64,000 nucleotides of DNA from JAJEFO01 sp965209045 (GTDB lineage: Bacteria > Pseudomonadota > Alphaproteobacteria > Rhodobacterales > Rhodobacteraceae). The DNA lies in the NCBI GenBank assembly GCA_965209045.1, contig CBDBPW010000003.1, forward strand, positions 1,488,001-1,552,000. Direction: 5' to 3'. Shown one piece after another: positions 25,506-33,369 of the stretch (position 1 is the stretch's first letter; every line of letters begins with the position of its first letter). The position numbers and the translations under genes were made by a program. Under the pieces are notes generated by a model that saw nothing but the letters and a program-made list of their open reading frames with translations, ran no database searches and was not told where the DNA came from.

Positions 25506-26443
25506 TGCGATGCCCTTCTTCGGGTGACGGCGGTGCCCAGCATGACAACCGCGACCATGATCGTGCCTTCGATGATGGTGGTGACGTTCGGGTCGACAGC
25601 CAGCAATGTCAGGATGGTCCGGATGATCCGGAGGATGAAGACGGCAATGATCGGCCCCAGGAGCCCGCCCTTCCCGCCCCCGAGCACGACGCCGCCCAGT
25701 ACAACGGCTGCGACGGATGCCAGAAGATAAGGTCCCGGCACCGGCTCGCCGATGCCCGTAAGCGCGGCAAGGCTGAGTCCGCCGAACGCGCAAAACAGCC
25801 CGCAGATGGCGTAGGCAGCAACCTTCGTCCACCCCACCGAGACACCTGACCGGAACGCGGCCCGTTCATCGGAACCGACTGCATAGATCGACAGGCCAAG
25901 CCTTGCGCGCCGAACCGGCACCCACACCACCGCAACGCAAATCACGGTTACCAGGAGCGCCTTCGGCAGGCCGCCGAAAGGGAAGCTGCCGCGAATCCCG
26001 GCCTCCAGCCAGTCTGCGACCGCCCCGCCCGGCGTTTCAAGGATCAGCAAGGCGGCACCTTCCCACGCGAACAGCATGGCGAGCGTCACCACAATGTCGG
26101 GCACGCGGGTCAGGACAATCAGCGCACCGTTGATGGCACCCATCAGCAATCCCGCCGCGAGGACGATTAAGAGCGCTGGCACGCCCGCCATACGCTCCAT
26201 CAGAACTGCCGCGGTAACGGCGCACACCGCCATCATTGAGGCGACCGAAAGGTCTATGCCTCCGACAATGACCACGACCGCCATGCCAGCGGTCGCAAAG
26301 GCGAAGGGAAGCGCGGCGCGAGCGACGCTCTCCAGTCCGGACGCGCCGAAGGAAGGCTGAATGATCTTGGTGGCCGCAAGAAGCAGCGCCAGCAGAACCG
26401 CGAGGCTCAGAACCCAGACGTGCTTCCTGACTGCGCGCGTCAC
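25502..26443 (-). CDS. sugar ABC transporter permease (RbsC-like)
   Basis: A 313-aa inner-membrane permease of the same family as its neighbour, with VGGIDLSVASMMAVCAV, LLMGAINGALIV, the coupling segment AVGSDERAAFRSGVSVGW and VLGGVVLGGGKGG. About eight to nine membrane segments. It overlaps the ATPase gene before it (26440-26443) and the second permease after it (25502-25505), both as ATGA. Two permeases of this family encoded in tandem are common in importers for pentoses, inositol or related polyols. Confidence 0.92.
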   Translation of the reverse strand: MTRAVRKHVWVLSLAVLLALLLAATKIIQPSFGASGLESVARAALPFAFATAGMAVVVIVGGIDLSVASMMAVCAVTAAVLMERMAGVPALLIVLAAGLLMGAINGALIVLTRVPDIVVTLAMLFAWEGAALLILETPGGAVADWLEAGIRGSFPFGGLPKALLVTVICVAVVWVPVRRARLGLSIYAVGSDERAAFRSGVSVGWTKVAAYAICGLFCAFGGLSLAALTGIGEPVPGPYLLASVAAVVLGGVVLGGGKGGLLGPIIAVFILRIIRTILTLLAVDPNVTTIIEGTIMVAVVMLGTAVTRRRASQ

Positions 26444-27927
26444 GACGCCGCGTCCGCCGCCGTCAGGCCGTAGGCCGCGCGCATCAGGGCCTGCTCATCC
26501 GCCTCCGCAGCGTCGATGACATCGACAACGCGACCGTTGAAGATCACCACCGCCCTGTCGCAGGCAAGCGCCACTTCCTCAAGCTCGGACGTGTAGTATA
26601 GGACGGATGCCCCGCTCTCGGCCAGTTCCCGGACAAGCGGATAGATCTGACGCTTGGTCCGCACGTCGATGCCGCGGGTTGGATCGAACAGCAAGAGCGT
26701 CTCGACACCAACCGCAAGCCACCGGCCGATCGTCACCTTCTGCTGGTTCCCGCCGGAAAGCCGCCGCACTTCGCCTTGGGCGCGTATGTCGATCTGCAGC
26801 TTGTCGACGGCATGGTTCACACGGTCCTGTTCGCGCCTCGACTTGCGCTGACCCCACGACCCGACACGGGCCGAAAATGGCAGCGCGACATTCTCCGTCA
26901 ACGAGCGCTGCGGAAAGAGCGCCTCGGCCCGATTGCCAGGCACGAAGGCCACGCCTTTCGCAATCGCGTCCGCCGGATGGTTGAAGCCCGCCTCTTGGCC
27001 GTCGATCTCGATGGACCCCCCGGTTGGCCTCGAGAAGCCTGCCAAGACGTTGAACAACTCGTCCTGTCCCTGCCCTTCAAGGGCGACGACGCCCAGCACC
27101 TCGCCGGGAAACAGATCGAAGGACACGTCCGCAACTTTCGGCATAGACGCCAGTGCGCTGACGCGCAGTCGCGGACGTGCGGCATCCGCGCGCCTGGCTG
27201 CCGCGACCCTGCTACGGCCAAGGTCGATCTTCTGGCCCAGCATCAGTTCTACTGCACGGTCCTCCACGCCAGGCTCGATTTCAAGCTCTCCTACCGTGCG
27301 CCCGTCGCGAAGTATCGTCGCGCGGTCACAGAGTTCGGATATTTCCGAGAAGCGATGGGAGACATAGATCACGCCCATCCCGTCATCCGCCTTGGCACGC
27401 AACACCTTCAGCACGCGATCGACGAGATTCGTGGGCAGCGCCGCAGTCATTTCGTCCAGCAGCAGAACATCGGGCTCGCTCGCAAGCGCCCGGGCCAGGT
27501 CGAGGATGCGGAGCGTCGCCAAGGGCAGGTCTCCGATCATGTCGCTCAGCGAAAGACCTTCCGTCCCCAGTTCAGCCACCCACCTGATGAACGGATCGCC
27601 GGGCGTGTCCCCGAGTTTCAGATTGTCCGCCACGTCCAGGTCGGGAATGAGCGAGGGCTCCTGGTAGACCGGCACAAGGCCTGAGCGCCGCGCTTCCGCC
27701 GGGCTGCCGACATGTGCCTCGCGTCCACGGATCAGCACCCTGCCGGCATCCGGTTTCAATGCGCCCGTGATGATCTTCACGAACGTGGACTTTCCGGCGC
27801 CGTTCGCGCCCATGAGCGCCACGATTTCGCGCTCCGCCACGCGCAACCGCGCATCGGTCAACGCCCTGACAGCACCAAAGCTCTTGGCAACGCCAGAGGC
27901 ATCAAGAAGACCGGTTTCGTCGTTCAT
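26440..27927 (-). CDS. sugar ABC transporter ATP-binding protein (RbsA-like, two NBDs)
   Basis: A 495-aa fused double ATPase that drives the importer. The first nucleotide-binding domain has Walker A GANGAGKST (about 38-46), Walker B VLLLDE and the H-loop IYVSHR, with a degenerate signature PLATLRILDLARAL. The second lacks a standard Walker A (VVALEGQGQDELF), as usual in this family, but has LSGGNQQK and LLLFDPTRGIDV. So only one complete ATP site is expected, as in RbsA-type proteins. It is separated from the binding-protein gene by 70 bases containing a strong hairpin and overlaps the first permease gene. Confidence 0.93.
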   Translation of the reverse strand: MNDETGLLDASGVAKSFGAVRALTDARLRVAEREIVALMGANGAGKSTFVKIITGALKPDAGRVLIRGREAHVGSPAEARRSGLVPVYQEPSLIPDLDVADNLKLGDTPGDPFIRWVAELGTEGLSLSDMIGDLPLATLRILDLARALASEPDVLLLDEMTAALPTNLVDRVLKVLRAKADDGMGVIYVSHRFSEISELCDRATILRDGRTVGELEIEPGVEDRAVELMLGQKIDLGRSRVAAARRADAARPRLRVSALASMPKVADVSFDLFPGEVLGVVALEGQGQDELFNVLAGFSRPTGGSIEIDGQEAGFNHPADAIAKGVAFVPGNRAEALFPQRSLTENVALPFSARVGSWGQRKSRREQDRVNHAVDKLQIDIRAQGEVRRLSGGNQQKVTIGRWLAVGVETLLLFDPTRGIDVRTKRQIYPLVRELAESGASVLYYTSELEEVALACDRAVVIFNGRVVDVIDAAEADEQALMRAAYGLTAADAAS

Positions 27928-27959
27928 GCCGCTCGAAAGACATGTTCATCCAGACTTTG

Positions 27960-27985
27960 CCCCCGCCGCATTGCGGCGGAGGCAG
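27960..27985 (-). promoter_or_regulatory. intercistronic hairpin after the binding-protein gene
   Basis: CCGCCG (27963-27968) and CGGCGG (27974-27979) form a perfect stem around CATTG, extended by flanking GCCC/GGGC-type pairs with one mismatch. There is no T-run. It sits between the binding-protein stop (27998) and the ATPase start (27927). In many ABC operons such a structure protects the upstream message so that more binding protein than membrane subunits is made; that role is inferred. Confidence 0.6.
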
Positions 27986-27997
27986 CGGATGCCGGGA

Positions 27998-29035
27998 TCA
28001 GGCGTCTCCCGGACCCTCGCATGCGATGATCTGCTCCATCGTGTAGTCCGTCCAGCCTGGCACGGTCACCGATACCGGCCATTCCGGATCGAGGTTCGGG
28101 TTTTGCGCCGACATGATCGTCGCCCTGCCTGCATCCGTGCCGTTTTCCCAAAGCACTGGGTCGACGAGCACCGTGTTGCTGTCCGGAGCTTCACCATTCA
28201 GGATGTCGACAGCCAAGGCAATGCCGGCCCCACCCACCGAACCCGGGTTCGTGACCGCTGCGCCCTTGAGGCCTTCCACCTCCGTGAGGTACTGAACAAA
28301 ACCGGCATTGTCGGCTCCGACGATCGGCACAAGCTCGGCACCCGATTCAACGAACGCGTCCACGATCACGTTGTCGATGCCGCTGGTCCAGATCCCGTCG
28401 AACGGGATGCCGGTGGCCAGGAAATCGAACATTTGTTGCTTGCCCTGATCCTGCTGCCATCCGGTAAAGACCTCGTGCACCACGTTGATGTCCGGAAATT
28501 CCGCGAGCGCACGCTTGAAGCCATTGTCGCGATCCGTGTCGGCCGAAACTCCCGCGATCCCGCGCATGTAGACGACATCGCCGGAACCGCCCAGCTGTTC
28601 GAACAGCCACCTGGCGCCGAGATAGGCGTATTCCTCCTGGTTGTTCGACAGGATGTATGCGCCCTCTGCGGTCACCGCGGCATCAACCGCCACGACGACG
28701 ATGTCTTGCGCCATGGCCGCTTCCAGGGCCGAGTTCAGCGCGTCCGGATTCGACGGATTCAACACGATCGCGTCAACGCCCGCTTCGATCAGGTTGTTGA
28801 TGTCCTCGAGCTGGCCCGCGGAATCGGTGTTCCGATGCGCGACGATCAGATTGGCCACTTCGCCCTCCACCAGGGCCTGCGCACGCATTGCGCAGATCAT
28901 CTGTTCGCGCCACCCATTGCCCTGAACGGTGTTGGACACACCTATCGTATAGGCATTGTGACCGTCGGCGAGGGCTGCCGAGGCGAGCGTTGCCGCTACC
29001 GCAATCGTGGCGGTGCCGTAGATCAGGTTCTTCAT
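27998..29035 (-). CDS. sugar ABC transporter substrate-binding protein (periplasmic binding protein, RbsB-like)
   Basis: A 345-aa periplasmic binding protein with a clear Sec signal peptide (MKNLIYGTATIAVAATLASAALA, cleavage likely before DGHN). The mature part is the two-lobed Peripla_BP_4 fold: YTIGVSNTVQGNGWREQM at the first strand, DAIVLNPSNPDALN, VVVAVDAAV, and a late hinge GADNAGFVQYL. It captures the substrate and delivers it to the two permeases. Ribosome site AGGAGG lies seven bases before the ATG. It is 52 bases after the isomerase gene. Ligand unknown; the company of three Gfo/Idh enzymes and an isomerase points to a cyclitol or uncommon sugar. Confidence 0.93.
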   Translation of the reverse strand: MKNLIYGTATIAVAATLASAALADGHNAYTIGVSNTVQGNGWREQMICAMRAQALVEGEVANLIVAHRNTDSAGQLEDINNLIEAGVDAIVLNPSNPDALNSALEAAMAQDIVVVAVDAAVTAEGAYILSNNQEEYAYLGARWLFEQLGGSGDVVYMRGIAGVSADTDRDNGFKRALAEFPDINVVHEVFTGWQQDQGKQQMFDFLATGIPFDGIWTSGIDNVIVDAFVESGAELVPIVGADNAGFVQYLTEVEGLKGAAVTNPGSVGGAGIALAVDILNGEAPDSNTVLVDPVLWENGTDAGRATIMSAQNPNLDPEWPVSVTVPGWTDYTMEQIIACEGPGDA

Positions 29036-29086
29036 TGGTAGTCCTCCTAGTTAGGTTCGCTCATTCATTGACAGGGCCTTTTCGAC

Positions 29087-30001
29087 CTACTTGATGTATG
29101 GCTGCAGGACGTCGCGGGCCAGCAAAAAGCCACGCTTCACCTTTTCATCCGATCCTTCGAACAGCCTGTCTTCATGCTCGATGATGATCGGCCCGTCGTA
29201 TCCGGCACGATAGAGGCCCGAAAAGAAGCCGGGCCAATCGACGTCGCCAAGCCCGCACAGCCGCGGAACCTGCCATCCCATGCCGGCGGACATGGTCCCG
29301 TTCTCGTAAAGGCGGTCGCGGTCCACCATCAGGTCCTTGGCATGGACATGCGCCATGCGAGAACCGAACTCCTTGATGAAACGGGTTTGGTCGATGAACT
29401 GCCAGATCAGGTGCGAGGGGTCGAAATTCATGCCGACCGACTCGCCCCATTCCTCGAAGATGCGGCGCCAGATACGAGGCGAATAGGCAATGTTGTGCCC
29501 GCCCGGCCATTCATCGTAGCTGAAGATCATCGGGCAGTTTTCGAAGCAGAGCCGGATCCCTGCATCCTGTGCGTGCTCAACGACAGGAGCGAGAATCTGC
29601 GTCGCGCGCGCCCAGTTTTCGTCGACGTTCAGGGTTCGGTCGCCGCCTATGAACGTGTTGACGACGGGGATTCCCATGACGCCTGCCGCCGTGATCACCT
29701 TCTTCAGGTGGCCGATCACCTCGTCGCGGTGTCCCGCGTCAGCATGCAGTGGATTCGGATAGTATCCCAGGCCTGAAATCTCGATCCCGTGCACGGACAG
29801 GCCGCCAACGATTTCCGCGCCTCCGTCTGCCGTCATCCCGTTCACGTCGATGTGGCTCGTCCCGGCATAGCGACGTTTCTCGCCGCCCGACGCAGGCCAG
29901 CACGCGACTTCAAGAGCGGCGAAACCGTTCTTGCCCGCCCAGGACGCCACGTCGGCCAGGTTGGTGTCTTCAAAGGGTGCGGTCAGCAATCCCAGCTTCA
30001 T
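29087..30001 (-). CDS. sugar phosphate isomerase/epimerase (xylose-isomerase-like TIM barrel)
   Basis: A 304-aa AP-endonuclease-2-type TIM barrel. Metal-binding positions are suggested by LCFENCPM (glutamate), NFDPSHLIWQ (aspartate and histidine), HVHAKDL and the C-terminal IIIEHED. Family members include IolE/IolI and various ketose or inosose isomerases and dehydratases. It sits nine bases after a Gfo/Idh gene and just before the binding protein, so it likely acts on the product of that dehydrogenase. The ATG at 30001 follows AAGGTGATG. The specific reaction cannot be fixed from the sequence. Confidence 0.9.
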   Translation of the reverse strand: MKLGLLTAPFEDTNLADVASWAGKNGFAALEVACWPASGGEKRRYAGTSHIDVNGMTADGGAEIVGGLSVHGIEISGLGYYPNPLHADAGHRDEVIGHLKKVITAAGVMGIPVVNTFIGGDRTLNVDENWARATQILAPVVEHAQDAGIRLCFENCPMIFSYDEWPGGHNIAYSPRIWRRIFEEWGESVGMNFDPSHLIWQFIDQTRFIKEFGSRMAHVHAKDLMVDRDRLYENGTMSAGMGWQVPRLCGLGDVDWPGFFSGLYRAGYDGPIIIEHEDRLFEGSDEKVKRGFLLARDVLQPYIK

Positions 30002-30010
30002 GTCATCACC

Positions 30011-31153
30011 TTATGCTTCGCCCATTTCCACCCAACGACTCTCCTGCATCGATTTCAGGACCGCGTCGCAGAATTGCATTTCCAGATGCCCGTCCTCGAA
30101 GGTCGCCCATGTCGAGTCCGCCTGTCGGCCGCCGTCGGATATGTCGCGATACACCTGCCGGAAAAAGGCGAAAAAGCTGTCCGCAAAACCCTCGACGTGG
30201 CCGGGCGGCAGGGTCGCGGCCGCAATCCCCGTGTCGTTCATCAGCGTGAAGTCGCGGTGCAGGACCTCGTTCGCACCATCGCGATGCCCCAGCCACAGGT
30301 GATCGGGGGTTTCCGAATGCCACGCCGCCGATCCGAACGACCCCGCGATGTCCCAGACAAGCTCGTTCTTGCGCCCGACATTGATCTGGCTCGTCGACAT
30401 CACGCCCCTGGCACCGGTGTCATACCGTATCAGGATGGCGGCGGCATCGTCGGTGTCGACCCGCACCTTCTCCGTCTGTCCCGCAGAGGACGAAAACGTC
30501 TCCACCGGGCCGCCAGGCTTCTCCCGTTCCGGGATGAAGGTCGCCAGGTCCGCAAGGACATGGACCGGCTTCAGACCGGTAATGAACGTCGTCAGGTCAA
30601 GCCAATGCGTCCCGATATCGCCCACCGAGCGCAGCGCCCCGCCCTTGTCCGCCTCGAGCCGCCAGTTCCAGTCGGTCGGTTCGGCAAGCCAGTCCTGATG
30701 GTAGTGTCCCGTCACGAACCGGATATCGCCCAATTCGCCATTTGCCACCAAACGATGGGCATGCTGGTTCAGCGGATAGAAGCGGATGTTGTAGCAAACC
30801 GCCGCAACGCAACGACTTGACCGAGCGATCTCAACCAGTTCTGCAGATTGCGCCGCCGAAACCGCCAGAGGCTTTTCGCAGATCACGTGCTTGCCGGCCT
30901 GCAAGAGCGCCTTAACCTGAGGAAAATGTGCATTGTTCGGGGAAGTGACATGCACGACCGAAGCGCTGCCGTCGGCAACGAGCTCGTCGAGGTCAGCATA
31001 GGCGCGGCCCACGCCGAGTTCTGCCGCCCGGGCGGTCCCGCGACCCGCGCTGCTTCCGAGCACGCCTCGAACATCCAGGCCCAATCGCCGAACGGCGGCC
31101 AGATGCACGCTGCCAATGAATCCCGTGCCAATGATCGCGACGCCGATCGTCAT
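30011..31153 (-). CDS. Gfo/Idh/MocA family oxidoreductase
   Basis: A 380-aa NAD(P)-dependent dehydrogenase with intact motifs: AIIGTGFIGSVHLAA at the start, ICEKPLA with the catalytic lysine near residue 95, and DIGTHWLDL near 188 with the conserved aspartate/histidine pair. It is the first intact gene of the carbohydrate operon. Its ATG overlaps, as ATGA, the stop of a truncated short-chain dehydrogenase fragment, which shows that the operon once had at least one more gene in front of it. Substrate unknown; myo-inositol or a related cyclitol is a fair guess from the operon content. Confidence 0.9.
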   Translation of the reverse strand: MTIGVAIIGTGFIGSVHLAAVRRLGLDVRGVLGSSAGRGTARAAELGVGRAYADLDELVADGSASVVHVTSPNNAHFPQVKALLQAGKHVICEKPLAVSAAQSAELVEIARSSRCVAAVCYNIRFYPLNQHAHRLVANGELGDIRFVTGHYHQDWLAEPTDWNWRLEADKGGALRSVGDIGTHWLDLTTFITGLKPVHVLADLATFIPEREKPGGPVETFSSSAGQTEKVRVDTDDAAAILIRYDTGARGVMSTSQINVGRKNELVWDIAGSFGSAAWHSETPDHLWLGHRDGANEVLHRDFTLMNDTGIAAATLPPGHVEGFADSFFAFFRQVYRDISDGGRQADSTWATFEDGHLEMQFCDAVLKSMQESRWVEMGEA

Positions 31154-31268
31154 TCAGCCATCTCCAAGCGCCCGATGATGACGACTTTCGCGCCAGCATC
31201 GTGAAAGGCGCGCGCAATTGCTGCGCCGAAGCCGCCCCGGCTCGCCCCGATCACCGAAACGTCGCTTC
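31150..31268 (-). pseudogene. short-chain dehydrogenase fragment (N-terminus only)
   Basis: The minus strand reads SDVSVIGASRGGFGAAIARAFHDAGAKVVIIGR and then stops at EMAE. This is the first beta-alpha-beta unit of an SDR, with the glycine motif slightly altered (GASRGGFG for GASRGIG). The rest of the ~250-aa enzyme is missing. Its stop overlaps the start of the Gfo/Idh gene, so it may still be translated as a leader. Confidence 0.7.
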
Positions 31269-31399
31269 CGGCGGAATTGCAGGTGGCGGCACTTCGCATC
31301 CCATCCCCTTCCGCCGTCAAGCCTCTCAGCGTCGTGGCTGCTGCGCAAGCGGGTTTTTGTGGCACCAAGTTGCCCATAGGCAGGTCGTGAGGCAGAATT

Positions 31400-31789
31400 C
31401 GGCACGTCCAGCCGGAGCGGGGCAACAAAGGGCGGGGACGCATGCAGTGATCGCAAGGAACGCATTCCGGTCGTGCTGCCCGCCATCCACAAGGTTCGCG
31501 TCCGTCGTGATCCCGGCTGCGTTGGCAAGCCCGACAATCCACGGGCCGGCGCACGCTCCGCGTCACTTATGCTTGTGGCGGCGGACGCATCGGCCGGGCA
31601 TTCGACCAGCGTCTTCAAGCGAGTCTCGCCAGGCAAGCGCTCCAAGATGCGCTTCAGACCAGCGACATTCATGTCCGCCAACGACAGGGGCTCTGAACTC
31701 GACGCGGCGACGTCGAATGCCCTCGTGCAGCCAGTCCCGCTTGCCGCCCCGATGACGACAACGGACGGTCTTTCAAGGCTCGCCTTCAT
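31400..31789 (-). pseudogene. frameshifted and truncated short-chain dehydrogenase
   Basis: Starts well at an ATG (31789): ERPSVVVIGAASGTGCTRAF, then PLSLADMNVAGLKRIL, a normal SDR first third. Homology then jumps to another frame, where ANAAGITTDANLVDGG (the NAG region) and RNAFLAITACV are found, and the catalytic YxxxK part is absent. It therefore has at least one frameshift and a 3' deletion. It is a second SDR, distinct from the fragment next to the operon. Confidence 0.65.
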
Positions 31790-31829
31790 GTCAACCGACC
31801 CTTGGGAATGTTCTCGCGAAGGATAACGC

Positions 31830-32321
31830 ACTCGAGCCCCGATGATCGCTCCAAACTGACGGGTGCCATGCGCGACACCTGGAACGCCGCCCTTTCGGAC
31901 CGCGACCGAATGATCGCCATAGAAATCGCGGGCGAGAGGTAGCAGCATCCACCGCAAAGGACGGCGGCCGGCCATGAGGTCGATCGCCGCCACTCGGCAA
32001 TCCCGCGCGAACCTGGATAGCCTGGCTGGATGAATGTCCTCCCCAAGCTCCGACGGCAGTGCAAGCACCCCGGACGTACTCCAGCTGGCCCAGAATGCCG
32101 TCCTGGCCGGAGACGCTTTTTGCCTGCGGCCACCCGCGCAGCCATGCCAGAGGTGACTGGCCAAGCGCGGGATCGTTCTGCAGAAGGTTCCCCAAGGTCG
32201 CCCGCAGTGTCTCGCCGAGACTGTCGCTGACAGCCTGGGCCGCCAATCGGCGGGCGCGTCCGGCGATTCCGATGCGCTCCAGCGTCGCCACGGGCGGAAG
32301 CACGAACCGCGATGCCTTCAT
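31830..32321 (-). pseudogene. Tn3-family transposase relic
   Basis: Minus-strand frames give SRFVLPPVATLERIGIAGRAR and NDPALGQSPLAWLRGWP, then in another frame LGEDIHPARLSRFARDC. This is the order seen in the N-terminal part of Tn3-type transposases (VLP..TTLERI, ND..G..LTWLR, IHP.R...LARE). At least one frameshift separates the parts and the catalytic DDE region is missing. No terminal repeats were found. It lies immediately upstream of the SDR relic, so this insertion may have damaged the head of the operon. Confidence 0.6.
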
Positions 32322-32390
32322 GTCATGCGTCGACCGGATCATGATGCCGCGTCCGTCGTCGGCCTAATGGGATCGAAGCTGCAAACGCCC

Positions 32391-32436
32391 CAAGCGTACA
32401 GTGTCGCTTGACACTTAACAACCTTGTCTGGTAGCT
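32391..32436 (+). promoter_or_regulatory. probable higBA promoter with nested inverted repeats
   Basis: A TTGACA -35 box lies at 32408-32413, with only a weak -10 about 17 bases on. It is overlapped by two inverted repeats: AGTGTC-gctt-GACACT (32400-32415) and CAAGCG-n8-CGCTTG (32391-32410). Toxin-antitoxin operons of this type are repressed by their antitoxin at palindromes over the promoter, so these are good candidate HigA sites. Confidence 0.5.
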
Positions 32437-32442
32437 TCGGCC

Positions 32443-32734
32443 ATGAAGATCCGGAACGTGATACATAGGGGGCTGCGCCGGTTCATCGAGGAGGACAACC
32501 CTGCAGCGCTGCCGTCTGCCGCCGTTCCGAAGGCTGCGTCGCATGTTGTCGTTCCTCCAGGACATGCAGCGCGAGGAAGAGCTGCGGACGTTTCTGGGCT
32601 GGAATGCGCACCGGCTCTCGGGCGACCGCAAGGGTGTCTGGAGCCTGACGGTGACGAGAAACTGGCGGCTGACATTCAGGATTGACCGGGTCGGCAGCGA
32701 GATCGTCGACCTCGACTACGAGGACTATCATTAG
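32443..32734 (+). pseudogene. higB: HigB-type toxin gene with a +1 frameshift
   Basis: HigB/RelE-family mRNA interferase of the killer-protein type. The N-terminus MKIRNVIHRGLRRFIEED is in one frame, and the rest (LRRMLSFLQDMQREEELRTF, then SLTVTRNWRLTFRI and VDLDYEDYH) is in another. The switch is at CCGAAGGCTGCG (about 32527-32538); removing one G restores a normal 90-odd-residue HigB. The 32543 ATG would give only the C-terminal 63 residues. The toxin is therefore probably inactive, unless the extra base is a sequencing error. It is followed ten bases later by an intact antitoxin gene. Confidence 0.8.
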
Positions 32735-32743
32735 GAGACAGCA

Positions 32744-33055
32744 ATGGACACGGCACAGGGCATTCGGATGAAGAACCCGGCGCACCCGGGCGGGTTCGTG
32801 AAGAGCGAGATCGTCGAGGCAATGGGCCTGACCGTGACCCGGGCCGCGACGGCGCTGGGGGTCACGCGCCCGGCGCTGTCCGCGCTGCTCAACGAACGGG
32901 CGAGCCTCTCGCCCGAAATGGCGCTGAGGATCGAGAAGGTCTTCGGGGTCTCGATGGACACGCTGTTGCGGATGCAAACCAGTTACGACATCGCCCGGAC
33001 CCGCAGGCGCGAAAGTGAATTTGACCTGGAGCCGATGGCAAGGCGGGTCGCCTGA
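32744..33055 (+). CDS. higA: HigA-type antitoxin, XRE-family
   Basis: A 103-aa DNA-binding antitoxin. KNPAHPGGFVKSEIVEAMGLTV is the typical HigA N-terminus, followed by a helix-turn-helix (VTRAATALGVTRPALSALLNER) and the dimerisation tail ending RRRESEFDLEPM. In intact modules it binds and neutralises HigB and represses its own operon. The ribosome site TAGGAG overlaps the end of higB. It remains intact although the toxin frame is broken, which is the expected order of decay for an addiction module. Confidence 0.92.
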   Translation: MDTAQGIRMKNPAHPGGFVKSEIVEAMGLTVTRAATALGVTRPALSALLNERASLSPEMALRIEKVFGVSMDTLLRMQTSYDIARTRRRESEFDLEPMARRVA

Positions 33056-33084
33056 GCCACATCCCAGGGGTCCGGGATCATCGC

Positions 33085-33345
33085 GTCCGGCAATGCTGCA
33101 CTACGCCCGGGCGGCACGCATCAAGAGGCATGGCCCGTTCCAGATGACCTGCGGCCTCAACTTCGAGGCTGTCCACGGAGACCGCGACAGGGACTTCATC
33201 CACATCCATCACCCTCTCGCACAGGCGCAAGGCGAGGGGAAATCTGTCCTGGAACGGATCTCCTTTCCGTCTGCCCGAACTGCCGCTGCATGCTCGACCC
33301 CAAAGGAAAGCACTTCACGTCGATGGGCTTGGGAGACATGATGCC
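33085..33345 (+). pseudogene. HNH endonuclease relic
   Basis: Right after higA the plus strand reads RIKRHGPFQMTCGLNFEAVHGDRDRDFIHIHH. This is the CG..FE..YG..G..FI.VHH core of McrA/HNH-type nucleases, including the first zinc cysteine and the HH. After EGKS the frame is lost, but DLLSVCPNCRCML, the matching C-terminal CPNCH-like part, is found one frame away. So the gene is frameshifted, and the catalytic H of CPNCH is changed to R. The N-terminal part is missing. Confidence 0.65.
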
Positions 33346-33369
33346 TAAGGCGCCCTGCTCGTGCGCCCC

